DNA of 64,000 nucleotides from Schizochytrium sp. TIO01 (lineage: Eukaryota; Sar; Bigyra; Thraustochytrida; Thraustochytriidae): contig SMSO01000035.1 in NCBI GenBank assembly GCA_004764695.1, forward strand, positions 432,001 through 496,000, read 5' to 3'. Below, piece after piece: positions 25,363-35,697 of the stretch (positions within the stretch are counted from its first letter, which is position 1; each line of letters opens with the position of its first letter). The notes beneath the pieces are model-generated. The model made no database searches, had not been told where the DNA came from, and saw only the letters and a list, made by a program, of their open reading frames with translations. Made by a program: the position numbers and the translations under genes.

Positions 25363-26159
25363 ATCACTGATGTTACTGATGATAGCGCTCAAACCGTTGA
25401 AAGGGTTGTGGAAAGGTACTACGTACGCTTCATACTTGGTGTAAGCTTGAATGGAGATAAGGAACTGAGAAGCAAGGGAGACATGGGCGCTTTGTGGGTC
25501 TCAAGATAGTGTAAATTTCGGCTGGGTGGGCATAAAATTGTGCTTCTGGTTGGTGTGCGAATGGGTTTTTATGAACTAACAAGGTTTCAGAATTGGCGAA
25601 TTGCTGCGCTGCATTTACACTGCCGTGGTCGGTGACGAATGAAATTCAAGAGTGGCTATGTGGTTGAAATAAACAAATTAGGCATATCATTGCGTAGCAC
25701 GGCTGTACAATTCGAACCAAGAAATAAAAAGTGAAGGATAAGTAGGAAGCAGCTTAAACAGCACAGAATCGTGAATCGAATCACGAAAAAATCTCAGAAG
25801 CACGGCTATGGTCGTAAGGGTTTTAAAATATACATGTTTTAGATACAGTCTGGTTCTAGATTGACAGAAGCCTATGTTGCTGGTGTTGCTGGATTCTCAC
25901 CGAAAAACTTATTAGTATACGAAGCTCGTTGCACCGCTAAGAAACATTAAGCACTTAGATTTACTGAAGACATTGGACGTCGATGAACTCATAGCAAAGA
26001 TGAAACGATAGTACAAGAACACAACCTTCAAGGATCTATCAGTTGGCATATTTTCACTTTCTTCGTTTTGATGTCACGAAAATAAAATGCTAGCACGCAA
26101 AGCTGCATTTAACCTTTCGATTTCCAAAATTAGCGCGAATAAATTTCTTTCCTTTTGCC

Positions 26160-26565
26160 ATGTGTTTTCCTGCATGGCCTATGGGCGACGACGACTGGAC
26201 TCGCGACAATGCTGTTGAGGTGTCTGGTAGATTGAACAGAATGGTTCAAGATGCCTAGGGACTGGAGATTCCAATGTTTATTGATAGGAACGGTTTTCAA
26301 TTCTTCTTCTTTTTAATGTGGTTTCTACATCCATTACCTATTGCTATTCCTGATACCCGATCTCTTAGGGATATCATGAACCTAGCACTAATAAACGGAA
26401 ACTGAACTGCTTGCGCTTTTGGGGCACGCGCTCGAAGAACTTATTGACTTGGGAGTGTTATACTCCAGAACGTTAGACAGTACTCTGTATCAAATTGAGA
26501 CCCTCCTCGAGCTATTAGTTTTAGGAAAAGATATGTATGCGGTGCATTCGTTGTTGGCATTATGA
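26160..26565 (+). pseudogene. Possible decayed protein-coding gene, family unknown
   Basis: From an ATG at 26160 a frame runs 82 codons to 26405, with a single internal TAG at 26256. It contains Met-Gly-Asp-Asp-Asp-Trp-Thr-Arg-Asp and later Phe-Leu-His-Pro-Leu-Pro-Ile-Ala-Ile-Pro. At about 26395 a second frame takes over and stays open to a TGA at 26563-26565, giving a leucine-rich, helix-like 56-codon stretch with Leu-Glu-Glu-Leu-Ile-Asp-Leu-Gly. The two join almost exactly where the first stops, which looks like one protein broken by a nonsense change and a frameshift. Alternatively it could be an exon pair or chance. I recognise no family. Confidence 0.3.
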
Positions 26566-28215
26566 AGTATATAGTTTCATGGCATTCTAAAATTTAGCTG
26601 TCACTTGTTGCAGTGATGTTGACGCACAAGGTCTTCATAGGTGTAGGTACATTGTAAGAGAGATAGCATGACAGCTTTGGATATCATGGCTTGAACTACG
26701 CTGAACCCTTTATTTTGTACTCTATTGTTCATTTACTCTGTGGTATAGTGTACCCTTTCATTTGACCACTCTAGGTAGGCATACTTATTTTTATTCATAC
26801 CTTTCTTCTTTGAGGTCTGATTTGCGTAGACCAGTGACCTCAGTGGTCCCAGTAGCATTGCAGAAAGCTATATCTCCCCTAGAGGGAGGGGGGTACAGGC
26901 ACCATATTGCAAAATTAGCGTACGCCATGCTTACAAATTCGCAGAATCCATTTCAGTACCTTGATACTCACAGCCTCTCTTAGTATCTTTGCTGGATATG
27001 GTTCTTTACTTTCAAGGCCTACCTCGCTGGACACATGTTTACTTTAAAGTCTTTTCTTGGAGAAGCTTGTATCTATGGCGGCATTGACAAAGTCCATCTA
27101 TAAGAAGAAGAAAAATACAAAATTGCGATACAATTCAAACATATACACTAGCGTATGAATCTTACGAGCGCAAAAACCATTGTATTATGCTTTGACAAGC
27201 AGGTTTGCAACAATAATTAATCCAAGGAATCTATTTTGAGTGCAGTTTTTGAATAAGTTGAAATTTGACAGTTCTTTTTTTCGCAAGAGCTTGGCTTTAC
27301 ACAGTTTAACTTGTCCGATTCGTCCATCATTGATGGCTCTTTTTTGGAACAAAAGAAAAGTCAAATCAAGTCAAAATTGAGGATATGTTCAAAAGACCTA
27401 ATTGTTCAGTAAGCTTCGAGTTCCCACTCGTAGTTGGAAGAGATTCGCTCAAGCCATTCTTATTCTATGGGTTTAAATTAGTTATCATTCTCCGAGTCTT
27501 TGTACAAGCGCCCCACCAATCCAGAACTTTATCGTCTAACCATAAAGCCTCTTCCCTCTGTATATTCTTATTCTCTTGAATTTGATTTATCATATATGTT
27601 TGGTTAAACAATAGCATGCTGGCGCACCACCCCACGATATATTCTACTTCTTGAAGAGATTTCGACGATGAAGAGATTATGGCGTTCTTTGCAAAATGAT
27701 ATTGTTTATTCCGTGAATATTTGAACCAAAATATATTAATTAGATTCCCCATCTAGCTGAGGAAGATTCCGTAAGTCTGAATAGAAACAGGATTCATCGA
27801 TATATTTATATATATTGTTGAGGGACAGACCCGGGTGGCGAGTGAAGTATGTATCAAGCCGGTGGGACTTAACACCCCTGTAGTCACTTCAGAGTAATTC
27901 TTCTGAGAAGAATGATCTTGATTTTGAAGCAAAGGTAAGTTTGCAAGCAGCGTACAAAGTAAAGTAGAATGACACAAAGAAAAAGAGACAAATGGTGTTA
28001 ACGAATTGCTGAAACGTATGTATTGGAAAGAGTATCGATAGTGTGGTTTGTTTGCGACGCTATATCTGGGTTTAGATATATGTCGCTGCAGCGTTAACGG
28101 TATTCCGTAAACAAAACATTGGATTGCAGTGCTTAATTGCAAGTGAGTAATTTTATATATGTACCTATACGAACGAAACGAGCGGAAGTTATGAATGTGT
28201 GAACAGATGTAGTCA

Positions 28216-29335
28216 TCAGAGATCGATGGCTGCGACAGCGGTGAGTGCCCGACGCACAACTTCGTCACTCTCAAAGATGAATTCTCCTTGGCCAACAGTC
28301 TCTCCATCCTCAGACAGAGCAACAGTCAAGAACCGAGGGAGGAGGTCCTCTTCCATGTTACGCAAGACCTCTTCTTGTGCGACGTGAAAGAGTGTACGAT
28401 CGACCTTGCCCGAAGTGATGCAACGAATGATCCCCTTGCCAGACTGTGCATCAATACAAATCTCCATTGGCGCTCCAGGCTTGATAAAGCGATCATAAAT
28501 AGTACGAGCTTCCTGACTGAGAGAACGCTCATCACCAATAGGCATGCCAATGCGTACGCTGGCATGTGTGCGTGCAAGCTGGTCTTGAAGCATCATCTGA
28601 CCTTCATCCTCCTCATCATGCACAACCTGAGCGTGGGCGTCCTCCTCATCGATATCATCATCGGTGTCATCACCCTTGGTGTCTACTACGCCACCTTCAC
28701 GAATGCCGAGTGTCTTCATGCCTTTCCAGCTGCCAAGGCGAAAGACTTCACAAGCTGCCCAAAACAAAAGGTTCTCCTCGGCGTGTACACTCACAAGATA
28801 GCGATGGAAGGCGCTGCAGCATGTAGAGTCCTCTAGCACACTCTCGATACTGATATGGTTCATCAGAGTCTGCAAAGAGGCCTGGCGTCTGAGTACTGGA
28901 GTGCTGACCTTTTGCCACAGGCTCTTCACCAACAGTAGACACACGACGATCCGCGAAAAATTGCAACTTCATCAAACGCGGGCGGTACACCAAGGGTGGC
29001 TGCCATTGAATGCGGTTGATCTTTTTCGACTGGTAGAATTTCTTGCCGCTCTGAGCATCAATGCAGCATTCCCAGTCATCCTTGCCATGCCTGGCATATG
29101 GTGAGGCAAGTTCTGCGTCTGTAACAATATCCCGTAGGGGCAGGCCCCAAGAAACCTTCTTAGTTTTGGCATTGTAAAAGAAGAAGCGTCCAGAATCATC
29201 ATCGAGCATCTGATACCACGAGCCAACACCTGTAGGCACACCGGGGATTTTCTTCTCCATGATAGAAGACCGCTTCGAGACCTTGGAAGAGCCCTTTGAG
29301 GACGCCTTCGACGGTGCTGAGTGTCCTGACGGCAT
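28216..29335 (-). CDS. WW-WW-RGS domain protein, with a short intron or frameshift
   Basis: The first open frame starts at an ATG (29335) and encodes two WW-like modules. The first lies at residues about 40-66 (Trp40, Phe-Phe-Phe-Tyr-Asn, Trp63, Pro66), the second at about 88-114 (Trp88, Lys-Phe-Tyr, Trp111, Pro-Pro). A second frame, offset by one base, carries an RGS domain. It contains Glu-Asn-Leu-Leu-Phe-Trp-Ala-Ala-Cys-Glu-Val-Phe, then an acidic insert rich in Asp/Glu. It then has Ile-Tyr-Asp-Arg-Phe-Ile-Lys-Pro-Gly-Ala-Pro, a Cys-Ile-Asp-Ala-Gln motif at the usual 'N-I-D' position, and a C-terminal helix. RGS domains speed GTP hydrolysis by G-alpha subunits, and WW domains bind proline-rich partners. 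Removing a GT-AG segment of 49 bases (GTGTGTCTAC...ACTCCAG, about 28891-28939), or a nested one of 34 bases, joins the frames and yields about 356-361 residues. A frameshift is the alternative. The second frame has no ATG of its own upstream of the RGS core except the internal Met-Asn-His. Confidence 0.75.
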
Positions 29336-30197
29336 TGTGCTTGCTTGCGCTGTGTTCTTTAACTGCGGAGGATGGTCTTCAGATCCCTATAAACTAGTTT
29401 CTTTGAGGAATTTCAACAATCTCTTTCCTATCAGACCACGAGAGCAAACCCTGTGGTATTTGATCTGCGGACCTGTCTTCAAATTGCCTTATGCAGCAAT
29501 CTTTCTGGCACTTCTACAATCCCTCTGCGCAATGTCCTTGTCACAAGAAGGTAACTCTTTCGGTATCGAGTCCGACTTGCACGCGCTGAGCACAAAACGG
29601 ACGAACGTACAGACCAACCCTTGGCAAGGATGGATGGGCGATGGCCAATACTTTCCTTAGCGAAGACGGCGCAGCCTCGAGATCGCTGCAACGGCAAACT
29701 CAAGCAGTTTGGACACCCTCGACGACCACGACCTCGCGGTACAGATCAACAAATAGCGACTTTGCTCGCCTATTCGAAAACTATACCGAGTCTGCTGCGC
29801 AGGTTGGCACGTGTGGAAGACGTGAATGACTTTAAAAAAAAGAAAAAAGAAAAAAAGGGTGATTGGACAAGCGAGCAGCTCTCCGCTCGCTTGTGTAGCT
29901 GCTCTCTTGAAAAGCTTGAGCAATCAATCGGCTGCAGACAAAGAATGTGGTACGGTGCCACGCACGTCGGGACTGCTCTTGGCGCGGTTGTTGACCCAGT
30001 CGCTCCAGCAATCGATTCTGGCCGCCACAGCAGCAAGCTGAGAATAATGAATCAAAGTTCTCAGCAGCAGTAAAAGAAAAAGACGATTGAAATAGAAAAA
30101 GTGAAACTAGAAGAATCGTGATTTATGGGCCGCTAGATCCTATCTACCCACAACTATAGCACCCCATGAGAAATCCGTCTTACATCAAGAAACCACC

Positions 30198-30347
30198 TCA
30201 ATTTCGACCGCTCGCTTTGGCGAATTGAAGGATGACCAGAGCGTCATAATCGCAGGCAAAAGCTGCAAGCGGAGCAGAGGCGGTTTCACGCCCGGCCTTG
30301 CCGACCTCAAGCAGACGAGCGAGCTTGGCCAACGATGAGCGAGCCAT
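30198..30347 (-). CDS. Small hypothetical ORF, 49 residues
   Basis: This ATG-started frame encodes a basic, Ala/Leu-rich peptide beginning Met-Ala-Arg-Ser-Ser-Leu-Ala-Lys-Leu, which would suit a first exon or a targeting-type N-terminus. It is unrecognised. It could continue by splicing into a partly open frame at about 29920-30030, but no join is convincing. Low confidence. Confidence 0.2.
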   Translation of the reverse strand: MARSSLAKLARLLEVGKAGRETASAPLAAFACDYDALVILQFAKASGRN

Positions 30348-30433
30348 CTCTTAGGTTTTCCAGCACGCACGGGTCTCCTTTCCAAGTTCTTCGAGGGCGT
30401 TAAAACTTCTCTCTCCTTCCTTTTAGGCGATAG

Positions 30434-30475
30434 TTCTCTCTATTTCTCTCTATTTCTCTCTATTTCTCTCTCTCT
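30434..30475. repeat. 10-bp pyrimidine tandem repeat
   Basis: At least three copies of CTCTCTATTT followed by CTCTCTCT. Confidence 0.85.
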
Positions 30476-30519
30476 GAAGCCTCGAAAGACTTTGCTTTCT
30501 CTGGATTATCTTCTTCTTT

Positions 30520-30791
30520 AGGTTCTTCAAGTTTTAGTTATCCTCGCTTCGAAAGAGTTTGCGCTTTCATGCATTTTTAAGTTCTTCTTCTTTAAGCTCT
30601 TCTTCTTTAAGTTCTTCAAGTTTTAGTTACCGTCGCTTCGAAAGAGTCTGCGCTTTCATGCTTTTTCAAGCTCTTCTTCTTTTTCATCAAGTTTTAGTTA
30701 CGTCGCTTCGAAAGAGTTTGCGCTTTCATGCCTTTTCAAGTTCTTCAAGTTTTAGTTACGTCGCTTCGAAAGAGTTTGCGCTTTCATGCAT
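30520..30791. repeat. Imperfect tandem repeat with shrinking period (four core copies)
   Basis: A conserved core of about 29 bases beginning TCGCTTCGAAAGAGT and ending CTTTCATGC recurs at about 30544, 30633, 30703 and 30760. The start-to-start distances are 89, 70 and 57 bases. The spacers share a TTCAAGTTTTAGTTAC end and differ by the number of TTCTTCTTTAAG units. A weaker copy seems to precede the first. The ORF over it (30559-30882) is repeat translation. Confidence 0.85.
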
Positions 30792-31445
30792 AGTCTGTGT
30801 AACAGAAAGAAAAGTGTTCTCAGTATTGGGAACTAAGAAGAAAAACACACGCGGGCCTAGTGGGTCCTATGGTAAGGCGTAGGTACCGGGAAGTAAGTAA
30901 GAAGTGAAGTGAGGACTGCGAAAGCATTCAACGCCATCGCAATTGATTCGTCGCTCGTGGATATTCATTCTCTGGGCACCGGCAGCTCGCCAGCAGACAC
31001 GGCTCGGGCTCTCGATGGGCCGGGTTCTCCAGGCCAGCGGCAGCGGCGAAGGGTGTGCATCGCGTTTGGGGTGAGCGCCGTGCCGTGGGCCAGCTCGAGG
31101 CCCTCATCGTCATGTGTAAACTCGTGCGTGCAAAATAAGGCGCCCGCTCAGTTTGGCGGCGACAAATCCGCGTGTTGGAACGTTGCGCTGAGTGCGTGGA
31201 GCCATGGGAGCGCGTTGGCACCCACGCACAAGTGTGCTCTGGTCGAGTGCTGCCAAGTCGAAGCACCGATCCTTGGTCGAATCGTGGATTCCGTCTCGTC
31301 AAAGCAGTCGAAGCAGTCAACTATTTCTTCCGCGAGCGCTCTTTACTTCCTCGCGGGGCCTACCGAGCAGTAGCTGACTTCTAAGGGACCTCGCTCAAAA
31401 CTCACGTTTCTTTCTTCTTCTTCCCTCTATTTCTTGTGCACCAAT

Positions 31446-32240
31446 TCATTCCATTTCCACTCTTTCGCTCTGGTAGCTTCGCCTGGCGTGGCTCGGCCTC
31501 CGCCTCCTACTTCCTAAATCGCGAGCAGCAGGCGTCATTGGACTGGCAGCTTGACGCTTCTTCTGATCTTGGTGAGGCCCGCAATCCTTAGGCGCAAGAG
31601 CTCTCTCTCTCTCAGGCTCATTCTGAGGCCTGAAAATGCCATGGCGCGTCGGGATAACTGGCACGCTGTATAGGCCCTTCGGGGAAACTAATGGGTCGAG
31701 GTTAGTATGGGCCATCGGAGAAATGGGAGCGATGCGAAGGAAGTACACCTCAGTGGGTAGAGAGGCAAGCTGTGGGAAGGGGTTGGCCCCTACCTCTGTC
31801 CTCTCCCTCACAAGCATCTGGTGCGAACTATCTTTGTTCAGACTGAGCACACTGGCAGACGTACAGACTGAGGAGCTAGAGTTTACGGAAGAGAAGAAAC
31901 TGTCCTGGGGACTGAGGGTAGATTTGGAAATATAATATTGAAATCCATAAAGTGTCCCTCTTGCCTCACTGGGAGTTTTGCGGGAGGCGCGTATACCTCT
32001 TCCTAAGCAAATACATGATACGTACCTACACAGGAAAGAGATGGGAACTTGGTTGTGAGAGTGAGGGTGTGTGCGGAACGCTTTTCCGCTTCGCTCCACC
32101 TCGCAGACCTCTTGGGTCAGCCTGAAACTCGCAGCTGTGCCGTGAACGTCCTCGTTTCCGTGCTCGCTCGATCGCGTGCACCTTTTGATGCTAGTTGTAT
32201 TTCGGAGACCTTTCCAAGTTCGCACCAGCGCACCTTGCAT
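31446..32240 (-). CDS. Hypothetical protein, 264 residues
   Basis: The frame opens at an ATG and runs 264 codons to TGA, long for a chance ORF outside a gene shadow in this window. There is a Ser-rich middle and a Pro/Leu-rich segment (about residues 150-205). The C-terminus is strongly basic, with Arg-Arg-Arg-Arg-Pro and several Lys/Arg pairs, and might be nuclear-localising. No domain is recognised and no conserved motif is visible. A GTACGT...TTGCTTAG stretch inside it (about 32004-32026) resembles a tiny intron, so the true gene may be spliced differently or may not exist. Confidence 0.3.
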   Translation of the reverse strand: MQGALVRTWKGLRNTTSIKRCTRSSEHGNEDVHGTAASFRLTQEVCEVERSGKAFRTHPHSHNQVPISFLCRYVSCICLGRGIRASRKTPSEARGTLYGFQYYISKSTLSPQDSFFSSVNSSSSVCTSASVLSLNKDSSHQMLVRERTEVGANPFPQLASLPTEVYFLRIAPISPMAHTNLDPLVSPKGLYSVPVIPTRHGIFRPQNEPERERALAPKDCGPHQDQKKRQAASPMTPAARDLGSRRRRPSHARRSYQSERVEME

Positions 32241-34089
32241 AATTGTCTTGCACTGGATTAGTCACCTTGCCACACCTCCGCTTTCTTCGATTTGTCAAAA
32301 GGGCTCTCCTAGTTAGGTGAAATTATAGTACATGCCAATTAAAAAAAGGGTTTTATTCATATTTTTTTAATTATGAAAGTAGATTTAATCTTTTTTTAAG
32401 AAAAGAAAAAGTTAGTTTTAATTTTTTTTTTATTTACAAAAATGTGAAAATGCCCTCGCTCGCAAGTCAATGTTTTGTCGCCACGAAATTGAAATCGCTT
32501 GCCAGCAGCTGTTGCTACACCAGCTAGATTGATACAACAGCTGCTACCTATGCTTGCACCGGAGCTGGTAAGCTGGTTGGAGTGACCTAGGAGGCTGCCA
32601 TGATCGATTTCAATGCGCGACCTTGTCATCACTGGAGTGTGCGCTTGTCCTGCCTCTATTCAAGTCCAGCGCGTGTTTTTTGGCTTCTGCACGTGCCGAG
32701 ACTCATAACTGAACCGCCAATCGTGAGCTTTTTAACTCGTGTTTTCTTTGATTTGTAACGCTCAAGCATCCCGCTTTGCATCATGACTTCTTTCTCAACA
32801 TGAATCCATCAAGCGTGTGCGTGAAAACTGGGCTTGGTGAGTGTAGACACGACAGCTGAGTCTGTTTACACATGCGGTGCTGGTCTCGATCGAATAACCT
32901 GGGTAGAGGATTTCTCGTGGTCGGCGGACAGGGTGTTCATGTGATGATGCCCAAGCAGAGCTGACTCCGGATGGCCCAGCTCAGCATGAATTATCTGTAC
33001 AATCACCGCGCCGCTGCACCTAATGAGCTCAAATCGCCAGAAGGGCGTTCACGAACGGCAGTAAGGTCTGGAAGACCTGAACTACGCTACAAGTTACAAC
33101 ATACCTACAGTAGTCATATTTCCTTCGAGCTGTGTTTAAGTAGGCCAAGTTCGTTGCTTCTTGCCTTTTTTAAACCTGTTGACTACCTTGAATGTAAAAA
33201 GTAGTATGGATAGGCGGAGTACAGTTACAGGGCAGCCATAGGGTGATTGCACTGCCAAGGCGAGCAGAACCGAGCAGAGCCGAGCAGCACCAGCTATAAA
33301 TGAGGCGATTCTACAAACAAGACCCTGTTCGTGCACATAGAAAGTACCCACGAACGAAGAGCTGAGAGTGATTTCAGTCACCAATAAAGGTTCTCACGCA
33401 GGAGTATATTATATTGGGGCCTGGGCTAGCAATTTATCGCCACATCGTTGGTATCATACTTCTCTACCAACGGAGAAGCGAATCCGTGCCCCTGTGTTCA
33501 AATGCGAAGTCAGCCGATGCAGGATTAACATGCTTCCCAGCCACAAGCAAATGCTATACCTTCTTTAGTGGTGCTTCTTCTGACGCGAAGAAGGTACCTA
33601 AGACACTGAGTACCTTCATTTAAGCAAAAAGTATAAGTTGGAAGTTCATGGCAGAGGGGACACTATCAAAAGGTCTTCGTGTGACCTCATTCTCGACACT
33701 CTTTAGCGAGCCAGTTTTCACTTGGCACAAGTTGGCTGTATTGCAGTCTATTGAGTTCGTCACTAAGCTTCCTCTCTATGAGGTGTTGACCTCATTATAA
33801 AAATCACCTACAAAAGATGATTTGTTTTCTTGTTTTCGCGTGCATGTCAAGATGGCTAGTAAGGAGAACAATTTTCGATAACCCTCTAGCAAAATCGAGT
33901 CTCGTAGAACTATCACGTGGCAAAAAAATGGGCATGAGTTAAACAAAACACCCATTGTTAGAGATGCCCACACTTTTGGTTGGATAAAGTGCATTTCCGA
34001 AATATAATGGAAAGACCTCTCTCTACAAATTAACTTTCACGAAATACTCAATGTTCAGAAATAAGTTTAAAAGACATCCTATACATCAT

Positions 34090-35697
34090 CTATTCTGTTG
34101 AGAATGCTGCGAAAAGAATGGCTACACGCGGATCTACTGCTCCTCTCCGCTTTCTCTCATTAGCCGCAGCTTTCTCGATCGCCCAACTAAGCTTCACCTC
34201 ATGCGAGAGTTTAGGGGCCACACGAGACTCTGTTTCGTCTGTGGAAGATCTAGAAGATCTTTGCAAAAAATTCTGTGCGGCGACAGCAATTTGATCTTCC
34301 GTAAGAGTTGGCCGTGCAACCTCAAAGTACCATGAACCATTGGCGTGCGATGACGCCCGGGGCTCAAACAGCCAGAGTTTTTCAGAAAGTGTCCAGGCGC
34401 GTGACACCTTGATTGCACAGTTTGCCACGTTTACATCTCCGGCAATCGACTTGCGGCGGTGTTCTCCATGAAACCAAAAAACATTATCTACTCCCATCGC
34501 AGACCATTGTACTACCCGATGTGTTGGTTTCATTGCCGAATCTAGAATGTCGAAAGCTGCTGGCCAGGCACGTGGTTTGAAAGGGTTCTCAACAGGTGGG
34601 GGTGCTGGGACCCTTGTGCTTAGGTATGGCAGCTTAGGCATCCCTAAGGAGCGAAGCAAACCTTTTTCAGAAACCTCACCTCGAGGTTCGATGGTTGCTA
34701 AATGGATGAGGTCCTCGCCAGTGTCATCATTTTGTGAACCATCATCACTCATCTCAGTCCCAAAGACAATAATGCGCTTCCCTCGACGGTGCGCCCGTGC
34801 GACATGTTTGCCTTGATAAATTAAATCAAAGTCAACATCCGTAGATGCGAATCTCGTGTTTGAGGATGCTGACGCCTTGCCTGGCTCATTGGTATCATTC
34901 TCGCCAACTTCAACTTCGCCTGAAGGGCTGATATGGAGTAATGGATCTGAAGAAGTCTCCACATATCCTAGCAGCTGTCGACCACTGACAACATGCAAAA
35001 TATGCGCATGTGAAGAATCTGAGCGCACTTCTGCTTCAAAAGCCCATGGAAACATCATTTCTAGACCTTCAGAAGCAAACTCGGGTACCTGCGGACCTAT
35101 TCGTGCTTGCACCATAGCTTCGTGGAATTCCGCTCGAATTGACTCGAAGAGTGACATACCGTGTCTGTACATCGCTAAGTCACGATTGTCCCAGCCTGGC
35201 TTCCAAGGTTCGTACGGCGACTTAGCACGGCCGTGAGAAGGGTTGCGCCTCCCGAAGGGCATCTCAAAATCATCATCATCATTATCCACATTACTGGCAA
35301 ATGGGGAGCAGACTTGAGAATCATAGACACGACGTTTCCGCACGCACGAAAGTGTTTCATATGCCTCTACGAGCTCCAAGAACGCCTCGTGGTCTTCCTT
35401 GCTTTCCTTTTGCTCCCGTGTATCTGGATGGACTGCCTTAACCTTGCGAAAAAAGGCGAGCTTCACTTCCGCCACAGTTGCCTCCTTCGCTACACCAAGA
35501 ACTTCATAGTGGTCACGACGTCTGCGCTTCACTGAGAATTTGCGAATCGCCTCAACTTTGCATCCAGTGAAACCCAACGAGACTTCACGACCTCTTGTGT
35601 TGCTCACTGCTGCCTCCAGCACTGAAAGTCGTGCGCCAGATTGCAGCGTCCTCGGTATTCTTAACGCCAGTCCTGCTAGCATCACTGTCGCCAACAT
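34090..35697 (-). CDS. J-domain (DnaJ-family) protein with a long novel C-terminus
   Basis: The 535-residue protein starts at an ATG. Residues 1-55 are basic and Ala/Leu/Arg-rich with few acidic residues, resembling a mitochondrial presequence. The J domain spans about 62-127, beginning Asp-His-Tyr-Glu-Val-Leu-Gly-Val, with the His-Pro-Asp motif at 90-92 and Glu-Ala-Tyr-Glu-Thr-Leu in helix III. J domains stimulate the ATPase of Hsp70 partners. No Gly/Phe region or CXXCXGXG zinc repeats follow, so it is a class III (DnaJC-type) member. Residues about 160-535 contain Trp-rich, beta-like segments (for example Trp-Phe-His-Gly-Glu-His-Arg-Arg) that I cannot assign. An organellar co-chaperone is the likeliest role, by inference. 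It is divergent from the coiled-coil gene at 36559. Confidence 0.8.
   Translation of the reverse strand: MLATVMLAGLALRIPRTLQSGARLSVLEAAVSNTRGREVSLGFTGCKVEAIRKFSVKRRRRDHYEVLGVAKEATVAEVKLAFFRKVKAVHPDTREQKESKEDHEAFLELVEAYETLSCVRKRRVYDSQVCSPFASNVDNDDDDFEMPFGRRNPSHGRAKSPYEPWKPGWDNRDLAMYRHGMSLFESIRAEFHEAMVQARIGPQVPEFASEGLEMMFPWAFEAEVRSDSSHAHILHVVSGRQLLGYVETSSDPLLHISPSGEVEVGENDTNEPGKASASSNTRFASTDVDFDLIYQGKHVARAHRRGKRIIVFGTEMSDDGSQNDDTGEDLIHLATIEPRGEVSEKGLLRSLGMPKLPYLSTRVPAPPPVENPFKPRAWPAAFDILDSAMKPTHRVVQWSAMGVDNVFWFHGEHRRKSIAGDVNVANCAIKVSRAWTLSEKLWLFEPRASSHANGSWYFEVARPTLTEDQIAVAAQNFLQRSSRSSTDETESRVAPKLSHEVKLSWAIEKAAANERKRRGAVDPRVAILFAAFSTE

Larger units (their letters stand above)
17103..28215. other. 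Gene-poor region, second part
   Basis: No gene can be supported with confidence. Simple repeats are scattered through it: ACTG (20692-20728), AAG (about 23733-23770) and TAG (25311-25362). AT-rich tracts lie at 19120-19155, 24340-24410 and 24630-24700. A coding-like but broken tract at 26160-26565 is listed separately. Short frames at 21747-22150 (-) and 26762-26983 (+) match nothing I know. Confidence 0.45.
29336..34089. other. Sparse region between the WW-RGS and J-domain genes
   Basis: Beyond the listed repeat and hypothetical ORFs I cannot support a gene. Between 29600 and 30110 several frames on both strands are partly open, for example a basic 147-codon ORF from an ATG at 29630 (+). 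On the minus strand, splice-acceptor-like sequence (TTCATTATTCTCAG) lies at about 30020-30035, so a small spliced gene here is possible. GC is locally high at 30900-31560. AT-rich tracts occupy 32330-32440. Confidence 0.4.

Noticed and set aside
30520-30791. CRISPR-like array
   Set aside because: The spacers are related to each other and vary by microsatellite slippage, and the context is eukaryotic.
30909-31373. 154-codon + strand ORF
   Set aside because: It lies in a GC-rich stretch with comparably open frames on both strands and has no recognisable domain or conserved pattern.
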